Of a stretch of 47,743 bases of DNA, positions 16,495 to 25,332 are shown piece by piece. Every line of letters starts with the position of its first letter. Position 1 is the stretch's first letter. Where the stretch lies: NCBI GenBank assembly GCA_028700095.1, contig JAQVTJ010000001.1, positions 1 to 47,743 of the forward strand, given 5' to 3'. The notes under the pieces were generated by a model. That model made no database searches. It saw only the letters and a list, made by a program, of their open reading frames with translations, and had not been told where the DNA came from. This DNA is from Methanobacterium sp. Lineage in GTDB: Archaea; Methanobacteriota; Methanobacteria; Methanobacteriales; Methanobacteriaceae. Both the position numbers and the translations under genes were made by a program.

Positions 16495-16974
16495 ATGAAG
16501 ATAATTATAAACGGTATTCACGCAAATTTAAGATTTTCTTCAGCACATATAATTCCAAAACATGAATCCTGTGGTGTTATACATGGACATTCATATATAG
16601 TTGATGTTATTGTTGAAGGAGAGAGATCAGGAGAATTTGGATTTGTAGTTGATTTTAAAAAAGTCAAGGATATTATAAGAAAAATGTGTAAAAAAATGGA
16701 TCACAGAGTTCTTATACCACTAAAAAATCCAAATATTAATTTTAAAAACATTAATGGGCCTATAGAATTCTCAATAGATAAAAAAGATTATATATTACCA
16801 TTTGAAGATTGTTTGCTTTTAGATCTTAAATCCACCTCAGCAGAGGATCTATCTGAATACTTTGCAGAAGAACTTTATTATAAGTTAAAGGAAATAAATA
16901 ATGAAATTTCCAGTGTTCAAATATGTGTAAATGAAGGAATAGGACAAGGAGCATATTTCACAAAAAATTCTTAG
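16495..16974 (+). CDS. queD: 6-pyruvoyl-tetrahydropterin / 6-carboxytetrahydropterin synthase family
   Basis: A 159-residue PTPS-fold enzyme. The zinc-binding histidines are seen in FSSAHIIP and in VIHGHSY; the catalytic Cys is in ESCGVIHG. A C-terminal conserved Glu lies in CVNEGIGQGA. In QueD these features convert dihydroneopterin triphosphate to 6-carboxy-tetrahydropterin, the second step to preQ0. The partner queE follows 29 bases later, which supports the queD reading over a pterin role. In archaea preQ0 is used for archaeosine in tRNA. The name is well supported by the pair. Confidence 0.82.
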   Translation: MKIIINGIHANLRFSSAHIIPKHESCGVIHGHSYIVDVIVEGERSGEFGFVVDFKKVKDIIRKMCKKMDHRVLIPLKNPNINFKNINGPIEFSIDKKDYILPFEDCLLLDLKSTSAEDLSEYFAEELYYKLKEINNEISSVQICVNEGIGQGAYFTKNS

Positions 16975-17003
16975 ATAAAAAAAAAATTTTCCGGGGTTTT
17001 AAT

Positions 17004-17705
17004 ATGAAAACTCATATTAACGAGATTTTCTCAAGCATTCAAGGTGAAGGAATGCTTATAGGACGTAGACAAATATTTGTAAGGTTTTCAGGTTGTAACC
17101 TTGACTGTAATTACTGTGACACATCTAAAAGCCGCAATCCTCTTCTAGGTGACTTACTAACTAAAGAAGAGCTTATAAATAAGATTAATAATTTAATAAC
17201 TCCGGATTTTCATTCCATATCTTTAACAGGGGGCGAACCATTATTACATTCAGATTTCATAAAAGAACTCCTGGAACAAAATGAATATAAATCATTACTT
17301 GAGACCAATGGTTCTTTACCGGGAGAATTAAAGAAAATTGCCAGATTATTAGATTATGTGTCTTTAGATATAAAATTACCAGAACATGAAGCTTCTAAAA
17401 ATTGGGATAATCTCTTTGATTTAGAGTTAAAATCCATAAAGCTATTAAGAGATGAAGAGATAAATACATATTGTAAAGTGGTTGTGATGCCCAAGACAAA
17501 AGTGGATATGATTGGTTTAATTGCCTCAAAGATAGCTGAGGAGGTTCAAAATACTCCAAAGTTTTCAATAGTTATTCAACCTGTAAGTCCTCTTAAACTT
17601 TGGGTTGATAACAGTAAGAAACTCTTTGAAATATCAGAAGAAGTAGGCAAATATATCAATGTATTAACTATACCGCAAGTTCATAAACTTCTAAATGTTA
17701 GATAG
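17004..17705 (+). CDS. queE: 7-carboxy-7-deazaguanine synthase (radical SAM)
   Basis: A 233-residue radical SAM enzyme that makes 7-carboxy-7-deazaguanine from 6-carboxytetrahydropterin. The CNLDCNYCD motif (CxxxCxxC, residues 30-38) binds the [4Fe-4S] cluster; the FSSIQGEG start and the SLTGGEPLL motif for SAM binding are typical of QueE. The ribosome binding site is weak (CGGGG a few bases upstream). It follows queD by 29 bases, and the first CBS gene follows closely after it, so it may be part of one transcript. Confidence 0.9.
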   Translation: MKTHINEIFSSIQGEGMLIGRRQIFVRFSGCNLDCNYCDTSKSRNPLLGDLLTKEELINKINNLITPDFHSISLTGGEPLLHSDFIKELLEQNEYKSLLETNGSLPGELKKIARLLDYVSLDIKLPEHEASKNWDNLFDLELKSIKLLRDEEINTYCKVVVMPKTKVDMIGLIASKIAEEVQNTPKFSIVIQPVSPLKLWVDNSKKLFEISEEVGKYINVLTIPQVHKLLNVR

Positions 17706-17716
17706 GGGGTTGTTAT

Positions 17717-18273
17717 ATGGAGATTGATACAAAGGTAACAGTACATGAATGACATCTAATGTTATTACAGCAGATCCTAAAACTACAATTGCGGATGCAG
17801 CAGTGTTAATGTCAAGGTTTAAGATAGGTTGTCTTGTAATTAGGAGTGGAAGAGAACTTAAAGGGCTAATTACTGAAAGTGATATTATTGAAAAAGTTGT
17901 TTCAAAAAATATACTGGCAAATAAAATAACCATAGGTCAAATAATGACCACAAATCTTATTTTAATAGATCCGGGAAGTGAATTGAACCAGGCAGCAAGG
18001 CTGATGGCAAAAAATAATATTAGAAGACTTCCTGTTGTAAATAATGGAAAATTAGTGGGCATATTAACATCAATGGATGTATTAATGGTTTCACCTGAAC
18101 TTACTGATCTACTTATTGAAAATGCTAGAATGGAAGATCAAAGAGTAAACTTAGGATCTGAAAATTCTGTATCAGGCATATGTGAACATTGTGGAAATTA
18201 TGTTGAATATAGTGATACATTTGATGGGAAATTTTTATGTGAAGAATGTAAAGAAGATCTGGATGGTGAGTAA
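17717..18273 (+). CDS. CBS-domain protein 1 with zinc-ribbon tail; leading codons out of frame
   Basis: Two CBS domains, the second with GQIMTTNLI and NNIRRLPVV, followed by a C-terminal CxxC...CxxC zinc ribbon near residues 144-169 (CEHC, CEEC). The intact long frame starts at 17749. However, a strong AGGGGGTT site precedes an ATG at 17717 whose first eleven codons (MEIDTKVTVHE) look like the natural N-terminus and run into TGA at 17750-17752. The two frames overlap in ATGA, so either four bases were lost near 17747 or translation reinitiates there. CBS pairs bind adenosine nucleotides or SAM. It is the first of five adjacent CBS genes. Confidence 0.75.
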
Positions 18274-18275
18274 AC

Positions 18276-19085
18276 TTGAACAATGTGAAAGACATCATGA
18301 TATCTGATCCTGCTACAGTAAATGTGGACACTAAATTAACTAAGGTTAGAGCAATATTCAGAGAAGGATGGTTACGTTCAATTCCTGTTTTATCCAAAAA
18401 CCATCTTGAAGGAATGATTACCAGGGGTGACATAATGTTTCTTTCCTCAACCAAATCTAATATAGAAGCAAGGGTAATAATGGAACGTCCAAATGTTTTA
18501 GCAACTCCTGAAATGACATTAGAAGAAATTGCCAAGAAACTTATTAAATCAGATGCTGTACAAACATCAGTTGTTAAATCAACAGAGGAAATGAGCTTAA
18601 TAGGTATTTTAAGTATAGGAGATATTATAAAAAAATTATTAAGCAATGGTGCAAAGCCTCATAATCCTAATATTAATTCCATATTCACAAAAAATGTTGT
18701 AAAAGTTAATTATGATGACCATATTGCTAAAGTATGGTCTAAAATGGATGAAACAGGTTTTTCAGGACTTCCTGTATTGAAAAAATCCAAACTCATTGGA
18801 ATGATCACACGTAAGGATATAATTAAATCAGGACATGTTCGAACTGGTCTAGATGCAGTTGACAAATCAATCAAGGTAGAAAAAATAATGGTAACACCAC
18901 CTATTGTTGTTACACCTGAAACAAGTGTAAATAATGCTGCAGAACTAATGATACAATATGATATAGGAAGACTACCAGTTGTTGAAAAACCTGTCTACAT
19001 TAAAAAAGAGCCCCACAGAGCAAGAGAATCCAATATTATTGGTATAATTGCAAGAGAAGACATATTAGGATCGTATCTAATTTGA
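18276..19085 (+). CDS. CBS-domain protein 2 (four CBS repeats)
   Basis: A 269-residue protein built almost entirely of four CBS motifs, seen by recurrent DIMxxDPxTV, RPNVLATPEM, IFTKNVVKV and VEKIMVTPPIVVTP openings, each followed by a G-x-x-x-x-x-D/E segment. It starts at TTG 18276 with a GGTGAG site six bases before, immediately after the preceding stop. No catalytic domain is present, so it is a likely ligand-sensing module acting on a partner. Such proteins are often mislabelled as inosine-monophosphate dehydrogenase-related. Intact, unlike its neighbours. Confidence 0.82.
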   Translation: MNNVKDIMISDPATVNVDTKLTKVRAIFREGWLRSIPVLSKNHLEGMITRGDIMFLSSTKSNIEARVIMERPNVLATPEMTLEEIAKKLIKSDAVQTSVVKSTEEMSLIGILSIGDIIKKLLSNGAKPHNPNINSIFTKNVVKVNYDDHIAKVWSKMDETGFSGLPVLKKSKLIGMITRKDIIKSGHVRTGLDAVDKSIKVEKIMVTPPIVVTPETSVNNAAELMIQYDIGRLPVVEKPVYIKKEPHRARESNIIGIIAREDILGSYLI

Positions 19086-19291
19086 GCTTAAAAATAGTGG
19101 AATTTAACCTTATTTTCAAAACTTTAAGATTAGTTTATACTTTATTTATTAAATTATATGAAGTTAGTTTAGCTAACAAACTGTTCCTAAACCAACTGGA
19201 CATTAAAAAGATATATACATCCATAAAATGTAAAGTGATTTGGGAAAAACATTCAAGGTGTTAGAAATCATCTTTCATAAGAGGTGTATTG

Positions 19292-20236
19292 ATGAGAAGA
19301 AAAGAAACCATAAATTTAGTAAAATCAAGAGAAAGAGGTCCACTGGAATTTGAGTCCCATGCCTCAGAACATGAAGGCGATGTTATGAGCATCGCAAAAA
19401 AAACTGTAATATCCGCACCACAGGGTGCAACCATTAAAGAAGCAGCTGAAATCATGGTTAAAAATAAATTCAGGAGGCTTCCAATAACTAATCCAGGTAC
19501 AGATCAAATACTTGGAATTATTACATCCATGGAAATTCTAGACTTCTTAGGAGGCGGGGACAAACATAAAATAGTGGAAGAAAAATACCCTGGAAACTTT
19601 CTTGGAGCAATAAATGAATCTGTAAAAGAGATAATGTCTAGAAATGTAGAAGTTCTAAGTCAAAAAGATTCAATAAAAGATTCAATAACCAAAATGAGAA
19701 AAAAGAATGTGGGTGCTTTACCAGTAGTGGATGCTGAAAAAAAGATGGTTGGAATAGTTTCAGAAAGAGATTTTGTTGACTTACTTTCTGGAGTTTTAAC
19801 TGATGAATTAGTTGGGGAATATATGACTGAAAATGTTATTGCAACAACTCCAGGAACCCGAATAGAGGGAGCAACAAAAATAATGGTTAGAAACAAACTT
19901 AGAAGGATTCCTGTTGTGGGAGAGGAACGTAGAACATCCCATCCAGAGAAAGATAAGTTAATTGGTATTGTAACAGCTACTAATATTTTAGGATTTCTTG
20001 GAAAAAATAGTGCATTTGATAAAATGGTTTCCAACGATGCAGAAGATGTATTAAACACAACCATAACTGAGATAATGGAAAAAACTGTTGTAACCACAAC
20101 AGCCAATACACGACTTGGAGATTTGTGTAATACAATGATAAATGAAGGAATTGGAGGATTACCAGTTATTACTAATGGAAATTTAGAGGGCATAATAACT
20201 GAAAGTGATATATTAAATGCTGTGAGCAAATTATAA
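19292..20236 (+). CDS. CBS-domain protein 3 (four CBS repeats)
   Basis: About 314 residues with four CBS modules: SIAKKTVISAP, VKEIMSRNVEVL, VGEYMTENVIATT and ITEIMEKTVVTTT openings. A short basic N-terminal tail (RRKETINLVKSRERGP) precedes the first module and could bind nucleic acid. GAGGTG at 19281-19286 fixes the start at ATG 19292; the TTG at 19289 is too close. The spacer before it (about 200 bases) has no credible gene. No catalytic domain. The frame is intact. Confidence 0.83.
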   Translation: MRRKETINLVKSRERGPLEFESHASEHEGDVMSIAKKTVISAPQGATIKEAAEIMVKNKFRRLPITNPGTDQILGIITSMEILDFLGGGDKHKIVEEKYPGNFLGAINESVKEIMSRNVEVLSQKDSIKDSITKMRKKNVGALPVVDAEKKMVGIVSERDFVDLLSGVLTDELVGEYMTENVIATTPGTRIEGATKIMVRNKLRRIPVVGEERRTSHPEKDKLIGIVTATNILGFLGKNSAFDKMVSNDAEDVLNTTITEIMEKTVVTTTANTRLGDLCNTMINEGIGGLPVITNGNLEGIITESDILNAVSKL

Positions 20237-20326
20237 AAATTTAGGATCAGAAAAAATAATAATAATAATTCCTTTACTTATAATATGTTAGGTTCATAGT
20301 ATCTGCCATAAGATTGAGGTGGTTGA

Positions 20327-21169
20327 ATGATGGAAATAAAAGAAGTAATGAGCCCTGAAGTATTTGTTGTTCAGGAAAATGAGCAAGTGGGACATGCAAG
20401 AAACCTAATGCTCTCACATGGAATTAGTAAATTAATAGTGGTCGATGAACAAGAAAAACCAGTTGGAATGGTTACTGAAAAGGATTTAACCAGTAAACTT
20501 AAAGGAAATGGGCCACAATGGAAAAATAGGCTATTGATAAAATATCTATTAAAAGGGTTATGAGTACAAATCCCATAATAGCTAGTCCAAATGATGAAAT
20601 ACATATAGCCATCGAACTTATGATAAAGAACAAAATTGGATCAATATCCATAGTAGATGACGAGGGTATTGTAGGTATAATTACTAAAACTGACCTTATG
20701 AAAGTATATACAGATAAATTAAAAGGCAAATGGAAAGTTTCAGATCTTATGTCCAATGATGTGATAACAGTAAATGAAAATCATAGCATAACACATGTTA
20801 TAAATACAATGGAAGATAATAAAATAGGAAAAATCATTGTTATCCGTGATAATATACCTGTGGGAATTATAACTCCAGAAAACATCTCATTTTGCCTATG
20901 TTGAAGATCCTGAGACTGGTGTAAATATTGAAAAAATATATTTCATAAGAAACTCAGATGGAAAAGACAAAAGAAATGTTAGAATGGTTTCCATGATGAA
21001 AGCTGGAGATATAATGCAAAATCAATTAGTAAAAATCTCAGGCAATGAAGATGCAACTATTGCTGCAGATAAAATGGTTAAACATGATATTAGTGGTTTA
21101 CCTGTAGTTAATGGTGATTCATTAATTGGAATAATTACTCAAACAGATCTTATCAAAGGCATACAATAA
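20327..21169 (+). pseudogene. CBS-domain protein 4 (four CBS repeats), frame broken twice
   Basis: Reads as one four-CBS protein only across two frame shifts. Piece 1 (20327-20563, one CBS) continues in another frame as piece 2 (20560-20904, two CBS), the joint being near 20530-20545, where WKNR should go on as AIDKISIKRVMS. The second break is at the T run 20890-20893, which has one T too many: with three T it would read ISFAYVEDPETG and join the last piece (to 21169, one CBS). The RBS GAGGTGG precedes the ATG. If the sequence is right the gene is dead or fragmented; if not, it is a normal CBS protein. Confidence 0.8.
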
Positions 21170-21228
21170 GCAATTAATATTTTCTGTTAAATAAAAAAAT
21201 TTTAGATCAAATGTTTAGGGGGATGAAA

Positions 21229-22046
21229 ATGCACGTTAAAGACATAATGAAAGAAGAAGTTGTTCATGTGGATAAGGATCAGAACATCCAAGATGCCCTA
21301 AAACTGATGAAAAAGCATAAAATTTCCAAACTTCCTGTTGTAAACATCAATTCAGATCATGTTAGGGAATTAGTTGGTTTTGTAACTGAAAAAGATATAG
21401 CACTTAAATTAGGAAGTTCAAAATATGGAAATCTCCCACCATCACATTTCCATGTTTCAACTGTTATGAAACAGGATCCCGTGGTTATTGAAAACAACCA
21501 AAATATTGGAGCTGCAGCTGAAACCATTATCAAAAATAAAATTGATGGAATGCCCGTTATAAATGGTTGTGAAATAGTGGGAATGCTTACAAAAACAGAT
21601 TTCCTTGAAATATGTAATGGTAAACCATTCAATACAACAACTATTGCAGAGAGAATGAACACTAATCTTGTTACAGTAAATTCCAGTGATAGACTGGTAC
21701 ATGCAAGAAGATGTTTAATAGATAAAGGAGTAGGAAGACTTCCTGTAGATGATGATATGATAGAAGGTATTATAACTGCAAAGGATGTAGCTAATGCAAT
21801 GGTGTCATTTAGAAAGATTGTACCTGATAAGTACAAAAATTCACGTATAAGAAATCTTCTTGTGGGTGATGTAATGACTCAAATGTAAAAACCATTGATG
21901 GTAAATCAACAATAGATCAAGCTGCAAAAATAATGCTTGAAAATCGTATCAGCGGAATTCCAGTGGAACTTGATGGGAAACTAAAGGGTATTATTACAAA
22001 AACAGATTTAATTAATTATATTGTTGAACTTGAGGAGGTAAATTGA
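21229..22046 (+). pseudogene. CBS-domain protein 5 (four CBS repeats), frame broken near the end
   Basis: Four CBS modules (DIMKEEVVHV, TVMKQDPVVI, ERMNTNLVTV and a fourth after the break). The main frame stops at TAA 21886-21888 right after DVMTQ; with one extra A in the run 21881-21883 it would continue as NVKTIDGKSTIDQAAK to a TGA at 22044-22046. AGGGGG at 21216-21222 six bases upstream sets the ATG at 21229, not the in-frame ATG at 21211. The stop is immediately followed by the RNA ligase gene. As written, the last CBS half is missing. Confidence 0.8.
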
Positions 22047-23296
22047 ATTCAAACTATAGAATGCCCAAAATGCAGTTTACCAATGCAAATACATGTGGGA
22101 AAAACAAATTCCCAAAAAAATCTTTTTTTTAAATGTAACAACTGCAATTATAGTTATGAAACATCATTACCTGATTTTATTAATGAAACCCTACCAAAAA
22201 TCTTTAAAATTGACAAAACTAATATAAATAAATCATTTCAAAATGGTAATATAAGATTTTATGATAGTCATAATGTAAATGGTCTTTTATTTCGAAAATC
22301 AGTTGGAAAAATAGAAGCAGGAATCATAGCCTGTTTTGGGGATAAAATAGATATAATAAGGGGATTTCCAAAAATAAGAAGAACATTAATGCTAGAACCT
22401 TCTATTAGAATCCATTTTAACCAGAAAGTAGCTGTTGAAGAGAAAATGAATGGTTATAATGTTAGAATAGCATTGATCAATAATAAAATTATAGCTCTGA
22501 CCAGGGGCGGTTATATATGTCCATATACCACAAAAAAAGCTCCAGAAATTATGGATATAGATGAATTTTTTTATGATCACCCTGAACTAGTTATTTGTGG
22601 TGAAATGGTAGGTACAGAAAATCCATATGTAAAACATCATTACAAAGAAATTGGAAATATTGGATTTAGAATATTTGATATAAGAGAAAAATATACAAAT
22701 AATCCAATGTCTATTAAAGATAAAAATAAAATACTTGAACATTATAATCTTCCTGGTGTGAAAATATTTGAAATCATGGATATAGAAGAAGCACCACAAA
22801 AAATATTTGATTTAATTTTTAAACTTGGAAAGGATGATAGGGAAGGGGTAGTTATTAAAGATCCATTAATGGAAATAGAGCCACTTAAATATACATCATC
22901 TAAAGCTCATAATAATGAACTTCAATATGCATTTACTTATCCTTTGATTTTGGAAGATCTTTTTTCTTTAGTAGAGTTATTAGAGAAGGATTTCAAGCCT
23001 ATGAATTAAATGAATCAGAAGATAAGATAAGACATAGAGCACATCTGATAGGTGAATCTATACTCTATCCAATGTTACATACAATAAAATGTCTTGCTAA
23101 TAATAAACTTGTATATGAGGATATTACATTCCATGTTGATAATTTAAAAGAGGCAGAATATTTTGTTAGATACCTCAAAGATCTTGGGGTTATTGCAACT
23201 GTACATTCATATAAAGATGGAAAAGCAATTATAAGACGGATACATCAATCAACAACTGATAAAATATCTAATTTTCTTAATGGAGGATTGTATTAA
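22047..23296 (+). pseudogene. ATP-dependent RNA ligase (MthRnl/Pab1020 type), frame broken
   Basis: An RNA ligase 3-family enzyme that seals RNA 5'-phosphate and 3'-hydroxyl ends. An N-terminal zinc ribbon (CPKC ... CNNC) precedes the nucleotidyltransferase core; the AMP-accepting Lys is in the KMNGYN motif, and REGVVIKD is motif IV. The main frame (from 22083) stops at 23009; the C-terminal part (REGFQAYELNE to NGGLY) is in another frame ending at 23296. Adding one T in the run 22960-22965 would join them. The zinc ribbon lies upstream of any in-frame ATG, GTG or TTG; only ATT at 22047 fits. Its downstream neighbour is pheA. Confidence 0.8.
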
Positions 23297-23355
23297 ATAA
23301 AAACAATCTTAAAGATCATTAAAAATAAATAATAAATCCATAAATAGGGAGTACA

Positions 23356-24208
23356 ATGAAAAATTTTATTAAAGATTTTTCAAAAAAAAATTCAAAAACC
23401 AACTATAAAATTGGCTTTTTAGGCCCTGCAGGTACATTTACTGAAGAAGCTGCAGCTTTAGTTGGGGATAATCTCATTGGATTTAATAGCATTCTTAAAG
23501 TTCTTGATGCAGTGGAAAATAATAATGTTGATATTGGTGTGGTACCTATGAAAATTCCATTGAAGGACCTGTTGGTATTACTTTAGATTTATTAGTTCAT
23601 GATTATGATTTAATGATAAAATATGAGATTATTATTCCAATATGTCATAATCTTTTAATTAATCCCCAAGCCAATATAAATAATATTAAATTTGTGAATT
23701 CACATATACAAGCTCTTTCACAATGCAGAAATTTTATTGAAACATTGAATGTAATTGTTAATCCAACTTCCAGTACTTCTGCTGCTGCGGAAATGGTGAA
23801 AGGAAATATTAATTCAGCAGCTATTGGTAATAAGCGGGCAGCAGAATTATATGGGCTAAAAATTGTGGAAACAAATATTCAAGATTATAAAAATAATGTT
23901 ACAAGATTTGTTGTGATAAATAAAAAAGATCATAAACCAACAGGTAATGATAAAACTTCCATTGTTTTTTCAATAGTAGAAGATAAGCCAGGAGGACTCT
24001 ATGAAATCCTTGGTTTATTTGCATATAATGATATAAATCTAACAAAAATTGAATCAAGACCATCAAAAGAAAAACTTGGTAATTACCTTTTTTTGTTGAT
24101 TTAGAAGGTCATAGGACAGATGAGTTAATCAGGTATATTTTAAATATTATAAGATCCAAGGTAGGATATATAAAAGTGTTAGGTTCATATCCTAAAGGAG
24201 AGGATTGA
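23356..24208 (+). pseudogene. pheA: Prephenate dehydratase, frame broken twice
   Basis: Converts prephenate to phenylpyruvate for phenylalanine synthesis. The start has the FLGPAGTFTEEAA motif; the middle has ENSIEGPVGITLDLL and NKRAAELYGL; the end has an ACT domain (KPGGLYEILGLFA...NLTKIESRPSK). Three frames are needed: piece 1 stops at 23586, but one missing T near 23549 restores VPIENSIEGPVG. Piece 2 (23613-24104) stops after the T run 24088-24094, where one T more restores LFFVDLEGHRTDEL to the stop at 24206-24208. The total corresponds to a normal length of about 284 residues. Confidence 0.85.
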
Positions 24209-24764
24209 GATAGTTTCAGATAAAGAAAAATTCTTAAAAAGTTTAAGAAAGCTAGAAAATCAATATACTGAAGGTAAAGTTTCTAAAAGACAGTATGAGC
24301 TTGAAAAAAGAATTTTAGATGATAAATTAAGCACAGTTTTGGCAGCTGACCGTATAAAAAGGCTTCAGGGTAAAGGTGCCCCTGAAAAGTCTCTTGATTT
24401 TTGGTCAGAGCAAAAGAAAGAAAAAGATGAAACTGAGGAGAAAGAAGCATTAATAAATAAATATGTTACCATTCCTAAGACAAGTCCTGTTAATCAAAAT
24501 AAAAGTTCTGGAATGTCCAAGGGAAAGCTATCTTTACTAGTATTTGTTTTAGCATTTTTTATTGGAACAGGTTATGGTGTATATGTAATGACTATGGCTG
24601 CAAATGAATCAACAGGGATTTATATGACAGTTAATGAAAGTGCATTTCCTGTTTTAAACAATACAAACACCACAAATACAACTATATCTAAAAACACAAC
24701 AAAAAAACCAGCTAAAAATAACACTACAAATTCAACAACTCCTCCTAAAAATTCAACAGATTAA
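24204..24764 (+). CDS. Membrane-anchored protein with helical N-terminus and Asn/Thr-rich tail
   Basis: The coding frame runs from near the pheA stop, with an N-terminal charged helical segment (KEKFLKSLRKLENQYTEGKVSKRQYELEKRI pattern, a SHOCT-like arrangement), one transmembrane helix (LLVFVLAFFIGTGYGVYVMTM) and an Asn/Thr-rich extracellular tail suited to glycosylation. The annotated TTG at 24339 would delete the helix. The natural start is probably the TTG overlapping the pheA stop (TTGA at 24205), which is out of frame by one base, so another frame break is likely. The function is unknown. Confidence 0.65.
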   Translation: MEIVSDKEKFLKSLRKLENQYTEGKVSKRQYELEKRILDDKLSTVLAADRIKRLQGKGAPEKSLDFWSEQKKEKDETEEKEALINKYVTIPKTSPVNQNKSSGMSKGKLSLLVFVLAFFIGTGYGVYVMTMAANESTGIYMTVNESAFPVLNNTNTTNTTISKNTTKKPAKNNTTNSTTPPKNSTD

Positions 24765-24807
24765 AATGTAAAGTTTTATTCAAATCTTTCTATATGAAGG
24801 TGAAAAA

Positions 24808-25332
24808 TTGAGAAAACCAATAATTCTGGTAATTGTTCTTTTATGTTTGGTTGTTTTAGTATCAGGATGTATTTCTGATAATAAATCCGCTGAACCAGAG
24901 ACTTACAAAGAAAACAATATCACATTCAGTTATCCTGGAACATGGCAAATTGCCAATGCAACTTCACCCAATGCTATTGTAGCAATTGCAGATCCAAATA
25001 CAATCCAAAATGGAAATCCTACAACACTTGTTGTGGTTCAAAAACCTGATGTTCCAAAGGGAAACAGAATTGATGAGGTATATGCAACAAACTACAAATC
25101 ATTTTTTAATAATACAGGTTATACAGAGATATCAGAAGGAAATATAACCATAGATGATAATATTATCCTTGAAAACATATATAAATCTGATACTGACCAA
25201 AAGGAATATCGTGCATTATGGTATGCTAAAAATGATAATATATATGTTATACTCTGCACTGCTAAAATAACAGATTTCAAAGACCAAACAACTAATTTTG
25301 ACTTTATAATAAACAGTTTCAAGTTGGTTTAA
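24808..25332 (+). CDS. PsbP-related lipoprotein
   Basis: A 174-residue secreted protein with a hydrophobic signal peptide ending in a lipobox (LVSGC, Cys21), so it is lipid-anchored to the outer face. The mature part (ITFSYPGTWQIANA, then TTLVVVQKPD) matches the PsbP-like fold found in many methanobacterial surface proteins. Starts at TTG 24808 with a GAAGGTGA site five bases before. Its function is unknown. It lies 43 bases after the membrane-anchored gene and may be co-transcribed. Confidence 0.75.
   Translation: MRKPIILVIVLLCLVVLVSGCISDNKSAEPETYKENNITFSYPGTWQIANATSPNAIVAIADPNTIQNGNPTTLVVVQKPDVPKGNRIDEVYATNYKSFFNNTGYTEISEGNITIDDNIILENIYKSDTDQKEYRALWYAKNDNIYVILCTAKITDFKDQTTNFDFIINSFKLV

Noticed and set aside
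19082..19264. 60-residue ORF between CBS genes 2 and 3
   Set aside because: Overlaps the previous stop by four bases but is hydrophobic, Leu/Ile/Lys-rich and without a matching family; more likely spacer with a chance frame.
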